DNA of 32,606 bases from an uncultured Alistipes sp. (GTDB taxonomy: Bacteria; Bacteroidota; Bacteroidia; Bacteroidales; Rikenellaceae): the NCBI GenBank assembly GCA_949840605.1, contig CATKXN010000015.1, positions 1-32,606 of the forward strand, given 5' to 3'. Under the pieces are notes generated by a model. That model was not told the DNA's origin and ran no database searches. It was given only the letters and a program-made list of their open reading frames with translations. Below, piece after piece: positions 1-8,421 of the stretch. The position numbers were made by a program, and so were the translations under genes. Each line of letters begins with the position of its first letter. The first letter of the stretch is position 1.

Positions 1-1
1 G

Positions 2-1024
2 GAGATCGGGCACTCCATTCGGCTGAATGATTACAGGATGGAAGAGTCGGATGTAGCTGAAACCTATGAATCCGTGATGGCTCGTTACGAGAGATTCGGT
101 TGGCGCAAACGCTACGTGAACCGCCTAGTCCGCTGTGCAGCGATTGCCGCTGTAATTCTCATTACGCTCCTGCCCGTCGGGCGATACCTTCACCGGGCAC
201 CCCTTCCCGGAGATGCGGACCTCTTCACGGCGGATATGCAGACCGGCGAAGGCTTCGGAAATATCCGCCTGTACGTGGGTGGCCGGAGCATAGCCATTCC
301 GCAGAACGGGCGGGTTCGCTGTGACTCGACGGGCATTGTCTGGCTGAACGACAATCCGGTATTCACGAATCTCACGTTCGGGGAACAGATGTCCCGAATA
401 ATTGTCCCCCACGGGAAAAGGGCCTCCTTGACACTGGTTGACGGGACCGATATTCAGCTCAATGCGGGTACGACCGTCGACTTTCCGACCCGGTTCTGCG
501 GCCGGGAACGCACGGTGTTCGCCGACGGTGAGATATATCTGGAGGTAACCCCCGATCCGGGGGCTCCGTTCATCGTGAAAACCCGTGATTTCGATGTTCG
601 CGTACTGGGCACGAAATTCAATGTGTCGGCCTATGCCTCCGATTCGGTGAAATACGTAGTGTTGGCCGAAGGTGCTGTAAACGTTTCGGGCGCTGCCGGC
701 GATATCCGGCTGCGGCCCGATGAGATGCTGACTGTCGGTCCTTCCGGAATTCCCGTGATCAGTTCGGTCGACGCCTATAATTATACCAGCTGGACGGACG
801 GTCTGCTGCTTTTCTCGAAAGAGTCGTTCGGTTCGGTCATCCGACGGCTGTCGCGCCATTATGCCGTGAATATCGACTGCGATCCTGCTTTGATGCAACT
901 TCGCTGTTCCGGTAAATTGTACCTGTTCGACGACTGCCGGGAGGTATTCGGAACGATGTCTCACGTATTCCCGATTCGTTGCACCTTCGAAAACAATACC
1001 GTGCGGATTACAGCCGCCCAATAA
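2..1024 (+). CDS. FecR-family anti-sigma factor (5' end cut by window edge)
   Basis: This is an inner-membrane anti-sigma/sigma-regulator protein of the FecR family. In Bacteroidota PULs it relays a signal from the STN domain of a partner SusC to a cytoplasmic ECF sigma factor. Counting from the internal ATG at 38, a single membrane segment lies at about residues 32-50 after a basic stretch (WRKRYVNR). The periplasmic FecR domain follows, with the typical motifs TLVDGT, LNAG, GEIYLEV and VLGTKFNV. A C-terminal DUF4974-like region runs to the end, with 'SWTDGLLLF' before it. The frame is open to base 2 with no stop, and family members usually carry a longer cytoplasmic N-terminus, so the true start is probably left of the window. 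The STN-bearing SusC follows after 116 bases, which fits a sigma/FecR/SusC trans-envelope switch. The matching sigma gene is not in view. Confidence 0.9.
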   Translation, partial: EIGHSIRLNDYRMEESDVAETYESVMARYERFGWRKRYVNRLVRCAAIAAVILITLLPVGRYLHRAPLPGDADLFTADMQTGEGFGNIRLYVGGRSIAIPQNGRVRCDSTGIVWLNDNPVFTNLTFGEQMSRIIVPHGKRASLTLVDGTDIQLNAGTTVDFPTRFCGRERTVFADGEIYLEVTPDPGAPFIVKTRDFDVRVLGTKFNVSAYASDSVKYVVLAEGAVNVSGAAGDIRLRPDEMLTVGPSGIPVISSVDAYNYTSWTDGLLLFSKESFGSVIRRLSRHYAVNIDCDPALMQLRCSGKLYLFDDCREVFGTMSHVFPIRCTFENNTVRITAAQ

Positions 1025-1066
1025 ATCGCAAGCCTATGTAAATCAAGATCATGGATCGACAGCATG

Positions 1067-1093
1067 CTCCCCGGGCGCATGTTGTCCGGGGAG
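1067..1093 (+). other. 8-bp hairpin in the fecR-susC gap
   Basis: CTCCCCGG at 1067-1074 is perfectly complementary to CCGGGGAG at 1086-1093, with an 11-base loop. It lies about 48 bases before the SusC start. No T-run follows, so it is not a textbook intrinsic terminator. It could attenuate read-through from fecR or structure the susC leader. I saw no TAnnTTTG promoter box in this gap, which fits an ECF-sigma promoter or read-through. Confidence 0.45.
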
Positions 1094-1140
1094 TTGCGGC
1101 TCCTGTCTCACTCGAATCAATCACCAACCTAAACTGAAGT

Positions 1141-4100
1141 ATGAAAAAAATTTGTCAAATGTTGCATGCTGCCGTCATGAAGACAGTCCCGATCTTCGTG
1201 TTTGCCGGTCTCGCCTTGCCGGCCGCGGCGCAAAATTATCTGCAAAAGACACACCTGAGCCTGAACCTTCGCGATGTGAAACTGTCCGAGGTGTTTTCCG
1301 CCATCGAACAGAAAAGCGAATATGTTTTTATCTATTCCGAAAATATCCATTCCTATCTCGGCAAACGGGTTTCGGTCGACGTTCGCTCCCAGCTTCTGGA
1401 CAAGATACTGGACCGGGTGTTGACGCCTCTCGGATTGTCATACAACATCAACGACCGCCAGGTGACTATCTCCGTCGGGAAGCCTGCCGGTGATCGGCCG
1501 GACGGTTCGGTGACGATCCGCGGCATAGTCATCGCCAATGCCGATAACCAGCCGATCGTCGGTGCGAACGTCCTCGTGGAGGGGACTTCCACGGGAACCG
1601 TGACCGACAGCTACGGTAATTACAGCCTGACCGTTCCCGGGAGTACGAAGGCGATCCGTATCTGGTTCCTGGGCTACGAACCCAAGATCATCACACTGAA
1701 CACCGCCGATCTCGCGCCGTTCAAGGTCGTCGTGCTGAACCAGGTAACAAAAGATATCGAAGACGTCGTGGTCGTCGGCTTCGGCGTACAGAAAAAGGAG
1801 AGCCTGGTCGGCGCCGTGCAGACGATACGCCCCAGCGAACTGAAAACCACGTCGAGCAACCTCACGACGGCGTTCGCCGGCAAGATCGCCGGCGTGATCG
1901 CCACGCAGACCTCCGGCGAGCCCGGTGCCGACGGGGCCAGTTTCTGGATTCGCGGCATCTCGACCTTCGGGGCCAATACCTCGCCGCTGATCGTGCTCGA
2001 CGGTGTGGAGATTACCTCCGAGATGATCAATAATATTCCGCCCGAGACCATCGAGTCGTTTTCCGTGCTGAAAGACGCTACCGCCACGGCGCTTTACGGC
2101 AGCCGCGGTGCCAACGGCGTGCTGATCATCAATACCAGGACGGGCCGCGACGCCGACCGCATGCACGTCAACATCCGTTTCGAGAACAGTTTCTCCATGC
2201 CTACCAAGATTCAGAAAATGGCCGACGGCGTAACTTACATGCGGGCGTATAACGAGGCATCGCCGGGTTACTACGACGAGGAGGCGAAGATTCTGCCGAC
2301 GCTTCGTCAGGAAAATCCCTACGTTTTCCCCAATGTGAACTGGTACGAGATGATGTTCAAGGACATGTCCGTGAACCAGAACTTCAACATCAACATGACC
2401 GGCGGCAGCAAGCGGATGGATTATTTTCTCAACGCTTCGATCTTCAACGAGAACGGAATCATGAAGGAGCCCAAGATTTCGAGTTTCGACCCCAATACGA
2501 ACAATCAGGCATATCTGTTTCAGGCCAATCTCTCCGCCGCCATCACCCGGACGACCCGTATTTCGCTGAAGACCAACACGCAGCTCAAATTCACCCACCT
2601 GCCTTACGTGAACACTTCCGATTTGTTCTATTATACGATGCGGGGCAATCCGGTGCGTTATCCGGCGACTTATCCTTCCGAGTCGGGCGACAATTTCACC
2701 CGTTACGGAAACGCCCTTCCGTTTAACGGCGGGCAGGTCGACATCAATCCCTATGCCGAGATGAGCAGGGGATACAGCGACCGTTACCTGGCATTTTTCA
2801 CCACGGCGTTCTCGGTAGACCAGGACCTGAAATTCATCACCGAAGGACTTTCCGCCAAAGGGATGGTCTCCTTCTACAATAAAACCTACTCCTCGTCGAA
2901 CCGCTATTTCACACCGTTCTACTACACGATGGACAGCTATTCGAAGAACGACGACGGGGCTTATGAGTACGAACTGTCGCCCATCGGCCCCAACGGGACG
3001 ACCTACCTGACTTCCAATTTTGGCCGCGACGGTTACCGCGAGATGGCCATTCAGGCCTCCGTAGACTACACCCGCACTTTCGCCGACGCGCACAGCGTGA
3101 ATGCCATGCTGGTTTATCACCAGAAGGAACGTCGTTATACCACGCCGTCGGATTCGAGCGTCGATTCCAACGAGAAACTCGAAAATAAGATACTCGCCTA
3201 TCGCGAACAAGGTCTGGCCGGGCGCCTGACTTACGGATTCAAGAACCGCTACCTGATGGAACTCAACTTCGGATACAACGGCAGCGACAACTTCGCCGAA
3301 GGCAAGCGTTTCGGGTTCTTCCCGTCCGTTGCCGTGGGATACGTGATTTCGAACGAACCCTATTTCAAGAAGCTGACGGATGTCGTCAGTCTGCTCAAGG
3401 TGCGCGTCTCCTACGGAAAATCGGGAAACGACATCATCGACAACGACAAGCGATTTCCCTACCTGGGCAGCGTCGATATGAACAGGTCGCTGTATCATTA
3501 CATCGGTACGAACTTCAATCGGGTGTCGGGGCCTATTTTCACCCAGATCGGCAATAACGATGCGACATGGGAGGTCAGCAAGAAACTCAACATCGGCGTG
3601 GAACTGGGTCTGTTCAACGATCTGATGCTGATCGTGGACGTGTTCCGCGAAAAACGGTCGGGCATCTTCATGCAGTATCAGTCGGTTCCTGCGCAGCTGG
3701 GATTCCTCGGGCTGACGCCCTACGCCAACATCGGCAAGGTCGACAACAACGGCGTGGACGCTTCGCTCGAATACAACAAGGCGTTCTCGAAGGATTTCTC
3801 GATTTCCGTGCGGGGGACGTTCACCTACGCGCACAACGAGGTGGTCGCCATGGACGAAGGACAATACGAATGGCCCTATCAGTCGATGATCGGCAAACCG
3901 ATCAACACGGTTAAGGGGCTTGTGGCCGAGGGACTGTTCTCATCGCAGGAAGATATCGACAACAGTCCCCATCAGGATTTCGGCGACGTGCGTCCGGGCG
4001 ATATCAAATACCGCAACCTGAACGACGACGACAAGATCGACGACAACGATATGAAGGCCGTCGGCCGTCCCACCGTGCCTGAGATCATGTACGGATTCGG

Positions 4101-4551
4101 CGCCACGGCCCGGTACAAGGGATTCGACTTCTCGTTCTTCTTCCAGGGGGTCGGCCGCGTGTCGATCGTCATGTCGGACATGCACCCGTTCACCGACAAC
4201 AGCAATGCCGGATTCAACATCGCCCAATATATCGTCGACGACCATTGGAGCGAAGCCGACCCGAATCCCGACGCCAAATATCCCCGTCTTTCCGCAAACT
4301 GGAACACCAACAACACCAAGAGTTCGAGTTTCTGGGTGCGGGACGGCTCTTACCTGCGCCTGAAGAACGTCGAACTGGGCTATACCTGGAAAGGGTTCCG
4401 CTTCTACGTGGCAGGCCAGAACCTGGTTACGTTCAGTCCGTTCAAATACTGGGATCCGGAACTCGGCGGTGAAACCAAGACCAACAAGGGCAACGGCCTG
4501 CGGTATCCGCTCCAGCGGATTTTCAAATTAGGCGTACAGTTTAATTTTTAA
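1141..4551 (+). CDS. SusC/RagA TonB-linked outer-membrane transporter with STN domain
   Basis: This outer-membrane beta-barrel should import a glycan or oligosaccharide using TonB energy. The order is: Sec signal peptide ending near residue 30 (PAAA-Q); STN domain at about 37-112; carboxypeptidase-regulatory-like domain at about 124-200 (VTIRGIV, PIVGANVLVEG, TGTVTDSYGNY); TonB-box-like segment DIEDVVVVGFG near 205-215; plug domain with LKDATATALYGSRGANGVL; then the barrel to a terminal aromatic (VQFNF). At 1136 residues it is full length for a SusC with STN. The STN domain marks it as both receptor and signal transducer, matching the FecR just upstream. SusD follows after 11 bases, so the pair is surely co-transcribed. 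The substrate cannot be read from the sequence. Confidence 0.96.
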   Translation: MKKICQMLHAAVMKTVPIFVFAGLALPAAAQNYLQKTHLSLNLRDVKLSEVFSAIEQKSEYVFIYSENIHSYLGKRVSVDVRSQLLDKILDRVLTPLGLSYNINDRQVTISVGKPAGDRPDGSVTIRGIVIANADNQPIVGANVLVEGTSTGTVTDSYGNYSLTVPGSTKAIRIWFLGYEPKIITLNTADLAPFKVVVLNQVTKDIEDVVVVGFGVQKKESLVGAVQTIRPSELKTTSSNLTTAFAGKIAGVIATQTSGEPGADGASFWIRGISTFGANTSPLIVLDGVEITSEMINNIPPETIESFSVLKDATATALYGSRGANGVLIINTRTGRDADRMHVNIRFENSFSMPTKIQKMADGVTYMRAYNEASPGYYDEEAKILPTLRQENPYVFPNVNWYEMMFKDMSVNQNFNINMTGGSKRMDYFLNASIFNENGIMKEPKISSFDPNTNNQAYLFQANLSAAITRTTRISLKTNTQLKFTHLPYVNTSDLFYYTMRGNPVRYPATYPSESGDNFTRYGNALPFNGGQVDINPYAEMSRGYSDRYLAFFTTAFSVDQDLKFITEGLSAKGMVSFYNKTYSSSNRYFTPFYYTMDSYSKNDDGAYEYELSPIGPNGTTYLTSNFGRDGYREMAIQASVDYTRTFADAHSVNAMLVYHQKERRYTTPSDSSVDSNEKLENKILAYREQGLAGRLTYGFKNRYLMELNFGYNGSDNFAEGKRFGFFPSVAVGYVISNEPYFKKLTDVVSLLKVRVSYGKSGNDIIDNDKRFPYLGSVDMNRSLYHYIGTNFNRVSGPIFTQIGNNDATWEVSKKLNIGVELGLFNDLMLIVDVFREKRSGIFMQYQSVPAQLGFLGLTPYANIGKVDNNGVDASLEYNKAFSKDFSISVRGTFTYAHNEVVAMDEGQYEWPYQSMIGKPINTVKGLVAEGLFSSQEDIDNSPHQDFGDVRPGDIKYRNLNDDDKIDDNDMKAVGRPTVPEIMYGFGATARYKGFDFSFFFQGVGRVSIVMSDMHPFTDNSNAGFNIAQYIVDDHWSEADPNPDAKYPRLSANWNTNNTKSSSFWVRDGSYLRLKNVELGYTWKGFRFYVAGQNLVTFSPFKYWDPELGGETKTNKGNGLRYPLQRIFKLGVQFNF

Positions 4552-4562
4552 CCGACAAACTT

Positions 4563-6428
4563 ATGAAAAAAATACTATTGATCGTCTCGATGGCGCTGGT
4601 GATCGTTTCGTGCAACTACCTGGACGTCGTCCCCGAGGGAAGGGCGTCGCAGAACGACATCTTCAAAACGCCCCAGCAGGCGGAGACCTTCGTCTATTCC
4701 CTCTACCAGTTCATGCCCAACCTCTCCTACAAATATGCTCCGGGGCTGTTCGGCGGCGACGACATCATCTCCTCGCCTCCGGGAGGAACCCGCTATTTCC
4801 AATACAAAAGCCTTATTTACAGCAATGACGGCGAATCCCCCAGTAACACCTACTTCGCCATGTGGGGCAACAAGACGGCCACGGGCGGCACGTCCTATGA
4901 CCTCTTCAAAGGAGTCCGTTACTGTTATATTCTGCTCAACAACATCGATAAGGTTCCGGGGATGCAACCCGACCGGATCCGGCGGGCGAAGGGCAACGCC
5001 CTGTTCTGCATCGCCTACTACCACATGACTTCGCTGCTGTTCTACGGTCCTACGATGATCGTCGACAGGGAGCTGTCGCTCAACTCGGAGACGGCAACCG
5101 TGGCGAAAAGACAGCCCTACGACGCTTGTGTGGACTTCATCGCCAAAACCTTCGACGATGCCGCCGCCCTGCTCGAACCCAAGCTGGGCAGCGATGAAGT
5201 CGGTATGGCCACCTCGGTTGCGGCCAAAGCGTTCAAGGCGCGGCTGCTTCTTTATGCCGCCAGTCCGCTGGTGAACGGCAACAGCGAGTTCTATGCCGAT
5301 TTCAAAAACAAGGACGGGGAACGGTTGATGAACCTCGCTTACGCCCCGGAGAAGTGGGAGCGGGCGCGCAAGGCTGCCGAAGAGGCGATTCTGCTGGCCG
5401 AACAGTCGGGATACAGCCTGTATGAGGAAGATTCTGCGGCGGGACTCTCCGATGCCGAACGCGGCCGGATCAATTACCGCAGCTGTTTCCTGCCCGGCGA
5501 AAAATGGAACGAACGCGAATACCTGTTCGCCAAGGGCGACCAGGGCGGTCTGGAGGGCCTGCAGAAATATTCGGGACCCCGTACGGTCAAGAACAACAAG
5601 AACGGCTTCTGCCCGACGTTCGTACCGACTTTTTCGGCCGTGGAACTTTACTACACCAAAAACGGGCTGCCGCTGGACAAAGACCCGCTGACCAAGGACC
5701 TGAATCTCTACGAAGCCGACCCCGCGGCGCATACCGCCCGCCTGCATCTCAACCGTGAGCCGCGTTTCTACGCCAGCATCGGCTATGACCGCGGCACCTA
5801 TGAGGTGAACAACACGACGCTGACGATCAACGCCCGTGCGGGCGAACTGGCGGGCAGTACGCGCAATCCGGCCGACGAGTACCAGAGCTGCACGGGGTAT
5901 TACATGCTGAAATGGATCGGCAGCGGAACGGTTTTCAACCCCAGCGGCAACAAGTGGACCTATATGAAATTCGCCTATCCCTACATCCGTCTCGCGGAAC
6001 TCTACCTGAGCTACGCCGAGGCCGATTTCGAATACAACGGCAAGCTGGGCGGTGTCAGCCTGGGTTATCTGAACAAGGTGCGCCACCGTGCGGGGCTGCC
6101 CGGTTTCGAGGCGTCGTGGGCGCTGGCGGGAGGCATCCCGACCGGAGAGGAACTGCGGCAGGTGATCCGTCAGGAACGCTCCATCGAACTGCTGTTCGAG
6201 GGCATGCGCTACCACGACCTGCGCCGTTGGAAAACCGCGCATGTCGAGTACCGCAAGTTCCAGAAAGCCTGGAATCTTGACGCATCGGCAGAGAGCGAGT
6301 TCTACAAGATCACCGAGATGAAGGAGAGCGGGACCCGGAATTTCACAGCTCCCAAATCCTATTGGCTCGCCATTCCGATCAAGGAGATGCAGAACAATCC
6401 CAACCTGGTGCAGAATCCGGGTTACTGA
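4563..6428 (+). CDS. SusD/RagB-family surface glycan-binding lipoprotein
   Basis: This is the surface lipoprotein that caps the adjacent SusC and captures ligand for import. The N-terminus MKKILLIVSM... ends in a clear lipobox (VIVSC, Cys17), followed by the family hallmark NYLDVVPEG. TPR-like helical content follows, and the C-terminal SusD domain carries LAELYLSYAEADFE, LNKVRHRAGLPGF, IRQERSIELLFEGMRYHDLRRW and a final 'NPNLVQNPGY'. At 621 residues it is on the long side but within the family range. It follows SusC by 11 bases. A very strong hairpin begins 12 bases after its stop and may end or stabilise the susCD message. Confidence 0.96.
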   Translation: MKKILLIVSMALVIVSCNYLDVVPEGRASQNDIFKTPQQAETFVYSLYQFMPNLSYKYAPGLFGGDDIISSPPGGTRYFQYKSLIYSNDGESPSNTYFAMWGNKTATGGTSYDLFKGVRYCYILLNNIDKVPGMQPDRIRRAKGNALFCIAYYHMTSLLFYGPTMIVDRELSLNSETATVAKRQPYDACVDFIAKTFDDAAALLEPKLGSDEVGMATSVAAKAFKARLLLYAASPLVNGNSEFYADFKNKDGERLMNLAYAPEKWERARKAAEEAILLAEQSGYSLYEEDSAAGLSDAERGRINYRSCFLPGEKWNEREYLFAKGDQGGLEGLQKYSGPRTVKNNKNGFCPTFVPTFSAVELYYTKNGLPLDKDPLTKDLNLYEADPAAHTARLHLNREPRFYASIGYDRGTYEVNNTTLTINARAGELAGSTRNPADEYQSCTGYYMLKWIGSGTVFNPSGNKWTYMKFAYPYIRLAELYLSYAEADFEYNGKLGGVSLGYLNKVRHRAGLPGFEASWALAGGIPTGEELRQVIRQERSIELLFEGMRYHDLRRWKTAHVEYRKFQKAWNLDASAESEFYKITEMKESGTRNFTAPKSYWLAIPIKEMQNNPNLVQNPGY

Positions 6429-6440
6429 TGAATGAACCGG

Positions 6441-6474
6441 CGGCCGCAATGTTCCGGCAACGGCATTGCGGCCG
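6441..6474 (+). terminator. Strong intercistronic hairpin after susD
   Basis: CGGCCGCAATG at 6441-6451 pairs perfectly over 11 bp with CATTGCGGCCG at 6464-6474. The apex adds CCG/CGG closed by a GCAA (GNRA-type) tetraloop, with a TT bulge. Only a weak T-rich stretch (TAATTCTTG) follows. It lies 16 bases before the next ATG. Likely roles are partial termination or protection of the susCD mRNA 3' end. Confidence 0.7.
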
Positions 6475-6490
6475 TAATTCTTGAAAAAAT

Positions 6491-7498
6491 ATGACACTAA
6501 ACCGAATATGTTCGAATCTCCTGGCGGTCCTGGGCTGCCTGCTGCTGGCCGCGTGCGGCGAAGACAGGCCGGGCGGCGATCCGGAGCCCGGCCCCGGCCC
6601 GGAGCCGCCGGGCGAGGTGACGCTCGAAACGAGCCGGAAACCGCTTATCATCACTGAGCAGGCTTCAGCCAGCGTCGTGATCGTCGACCTGCCGACGGGC
6701 AAGGAGCTATGGCGCTGGACGGCGACGGATTCCCCGCAGACGGCCCCTTATGCCTATGAGTTTGCCCTTCCCTGCGAGGCCAAGGCGGTCAACGGCCGGA
6801 ATCATATCCTGCTGGTCTCCTCCCGGCAACGCGGCGCTGCGGCTCTGATCCGTGTCGCCGACAAGAACGTGCTTTTCTGTGCGGTAGTGCGGGGCAATCC
6901 CCATTCTGCCGAACTGCTGCCCGACGGAAACATCGTCGTCGCATGCAGCGACGACAATAAACTGGAGGTCTACCGGCCCAATGCCGATGGTGCGCCTTTC
7001 GTCTCCGCCGCAGTCTCTTCCTTGCCGATGGAGTTTGCCCACAACGTTCTGTGGGACCGGAAACGCAATTGTCTCTGGTCTGCGGCCGGGAAATCTCCGG
7101 TCCTGTATAAACTGGCCTACGACACGGCGACGGCCAAGCTCTCGGAGCAGGCCGCCGCGCCCCTGCCCGACGGCAACAGCGATGCGCACGATCTGGTACC
7201 CGTCGCTTTCCGGGATGCGCTGTATCTCACCACCAACGAGCATGTCTATACGTACGATCCGGCGGGCGGGCATTTCGACCTCGCCACTGAATTTTCACAT
7301 CGTCAGCATGTCAAATCGATCGCCGCGGCATCGGGGCAGCAGACGCTGGTCACCTATCCCGAAGAGGGGTGCGACCCTTCGTGGTGTACGACGAAAGTGA
7401 CCGATATGGCCGGCGGAACGTCCTACCGGAACAGCGCGTTCCGGATTTACAAGGTCCGCTGGTATGCTGCCGATACATTCAGCTCAACCCCGGACTGA
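6491..7498 (+). CDS. DUF6528-like lipoprotein, probable beta-propeller
   Basis: This is a secreted lipoprotein of unknown function. Signal peptide and lipobox are clear (LLAAC, Cys22), followed by a proline/glycine linker (about residues 23-40) of the kind that holds a domain away from the membrane. The body begins KPLIITEQASASVVIVDLPTG and continues with KELWRW, NHILLVSS, NPHSAELLPDGNIVVACS and FAHNVLWD. These repeating strands and 'x-DLPTGxxxWxW' phrases resemble PQQ/YVTN-like propellers. I best match it to DUF6528 proteins of Bacteroidota PULs, from memory only. It sits between susD and an EEP hydrolase whose start is one base past its stop, so the two are probably translationally coupled and act on the same ligand. 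Binding or lyase activity is possible; nothing in the sequence decides. Confidence 0.72.
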   Translation: MTLNRICSNLLAVLGCLLLAACGEDRPGGDPEPGPGPEPPGEVTLETSRKPLIITEQASASVVIVDLPTGKELWRWTATDSPQTAPYAYEFALPCEAKAVNGRNHILLVSSRQRGAAALIRVADKNVLFCAVVRGNPHSAELLPDGNIVVACSDDNKLEVYRPNADGAPFVSAAVSSLPMEFAHNVLWDRKRNCLWSAAGKSPVLYKLAYDTATAKLSEQAAAPLPDGNSDAHDLVPVAFRDALYLTTNEHVYTYDPAGGHFDLATEFSHRQHVKSIAAASGQQTLVTYPEEGCDPSWCTTKVTDMAGGTSYRNSAFRIYKVRWYAADTFSSTPD

Positions 7499-7499
7499 C

Positions 7500-8408
7500 A
7501 TGACTGAAAGAATGACCGTAATTTTCATGGCCTCGTGGGTAAGCTGCAACTGTCTGGGCTGCAATCCGCCCTGCAGGGAAATTGTGGAAATTGCCGATAA
7601 AACGGCTGTAACGGTCGTTACCTATAACATCTACCGGGATTATTTCACCCGCGACAATCCGGCCTCTCCCCAGGCATGGTCCGTCCGGCGACTGCGTGTG
7701 GTCAGCCTGCTGCAAGCGTGTTCAGCCGACATCATTTGTCTCCAGGAAGACGATTACGTGCAGGGCGAGGACATCTGCAAGGCCCTGCACTATGCCAAAG
7801 CCGGCGTCTCCCGCTATACGGGCTCCGAGACGACGACGGACCTGAGCCGGGAAGGCGATTTCAACGGCGTCTACTACCGGTCGTCGCGGTTTCGGATTAC
7901 AGACCGCGGGCATTTCTTTTTTTCTGAAACCCCGGATATTCCTTCCAAAAGCTGGGATGCGCAGGCCAATTCGCATTGCAATTGGTTTCGCATGGAGGAT
8001 GCGGCGACGGAAAAGTCGTTTTATCTCTTCAACACCCACCTGGATTACGTCGGGGAGCAGACCCGCCTGCGATCGGTGGAGATGCTGCGCGAGCGGATTC
8101 CGCAGATCGCGGGTGACGCCCCGGTCGTCCTGACAGGCGATCTGAACGACGGCCCGGAGAGCCGGCCTCTCACCGGACTCAGGGAGTTTCTTCGGGATGC
8201 GTACTGGGTCTCCGAGACCCCCGTAAAGGGACCGGAGGGAACGTTCAATGATTTTCAGGACGATTACGACCTCGACCGCTGGAAGTTCGACTACATACTG
8301 GTTGGCGGGTCCGTCCGGGTGCTTACGCACCGGATTGTAACCGAGAAACGCGAGGGGCATTATCCTTCGGACCATCTGCCCGTGGTGTGCGATCTCGAAA
8401 TCGAGTAA
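7500..8408 (+). CDS. Endonuclease/exonuclease/phosphatase (EEP) superfamily hydrolase
   Basis: This is a metal-dependent phosphoesterase of the DNase I-like fold. From ATG 7500 (302 residues), the signature residues are TYN at 41-43, LQED with Glu83, the FNGVYYR strand, NTHLD with His180, TGDLND with Asp214 and Asn216, and PSDHLPV with Asp291-His292. All expected catalytic positions are therefore present. ATG 7500 is preferred because it lies one base after the preceding stop; ATG 7512 is an alternative. An in-frame ATG at 7464 would overlap the upstream gene. The N-terminus has only a short hydrophobic stretch followed by a cysteine cluster (CNCLGCNPPC); it may be a poor lipobox, so export is likely but uncertain. 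EEP proteins hydrolyse phosphodiesters or phosphomonoesters of nucleic acids, lipids or inositol phosphates. The PUL context suggests a phosphorylated glycan or glycolipid, but that is inference. Confidence 0.88.
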   Translation: MTERMTVIFMASWVSCNCLGCNPPCREIVEIADKTAVTVVTYNIYRDYFTRDNPASPQAWSVRRLRVVSLLQACSADIICLQEDDYVQGEDICKALHYAKAGVSRYTGSETTTDLSREGDFNGVYYRSSRFRITDRGHFFFSETPDIPSKSWDAQANSHCNWFRMEDAATEKSFYLFNTHLDYVGEQTRLRSVEMLRERIPQIAGDAPVVLTGDLNDGPESRPLTGLREFLRDAYWVSETPVKGPEGTFNDFQDDYDLDRWKFDYILVGGSVRVLTHRIVTEKREGHYPSDHLPVVCDLEIE

Positions 8409-8421
8409 AACCTGATTGGAA

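Noticed and set aside
1438..3864. Long open frame antisense to the first SusC (808 codons)
   Set aside because: It mirrors GC-rich codon use of the SusC gene, has no domain or signal peptide I recognise, and is rich in His/Val/Arg runs typical of shadow frames.
7464..7499. Start of the EEP gene at ATG 7464
   Set aside because: It overlaps the end of the DUF6528-like gene by 35 bases and adds residues unlike a signal peptide; ATG 7500 fits tight coupling.
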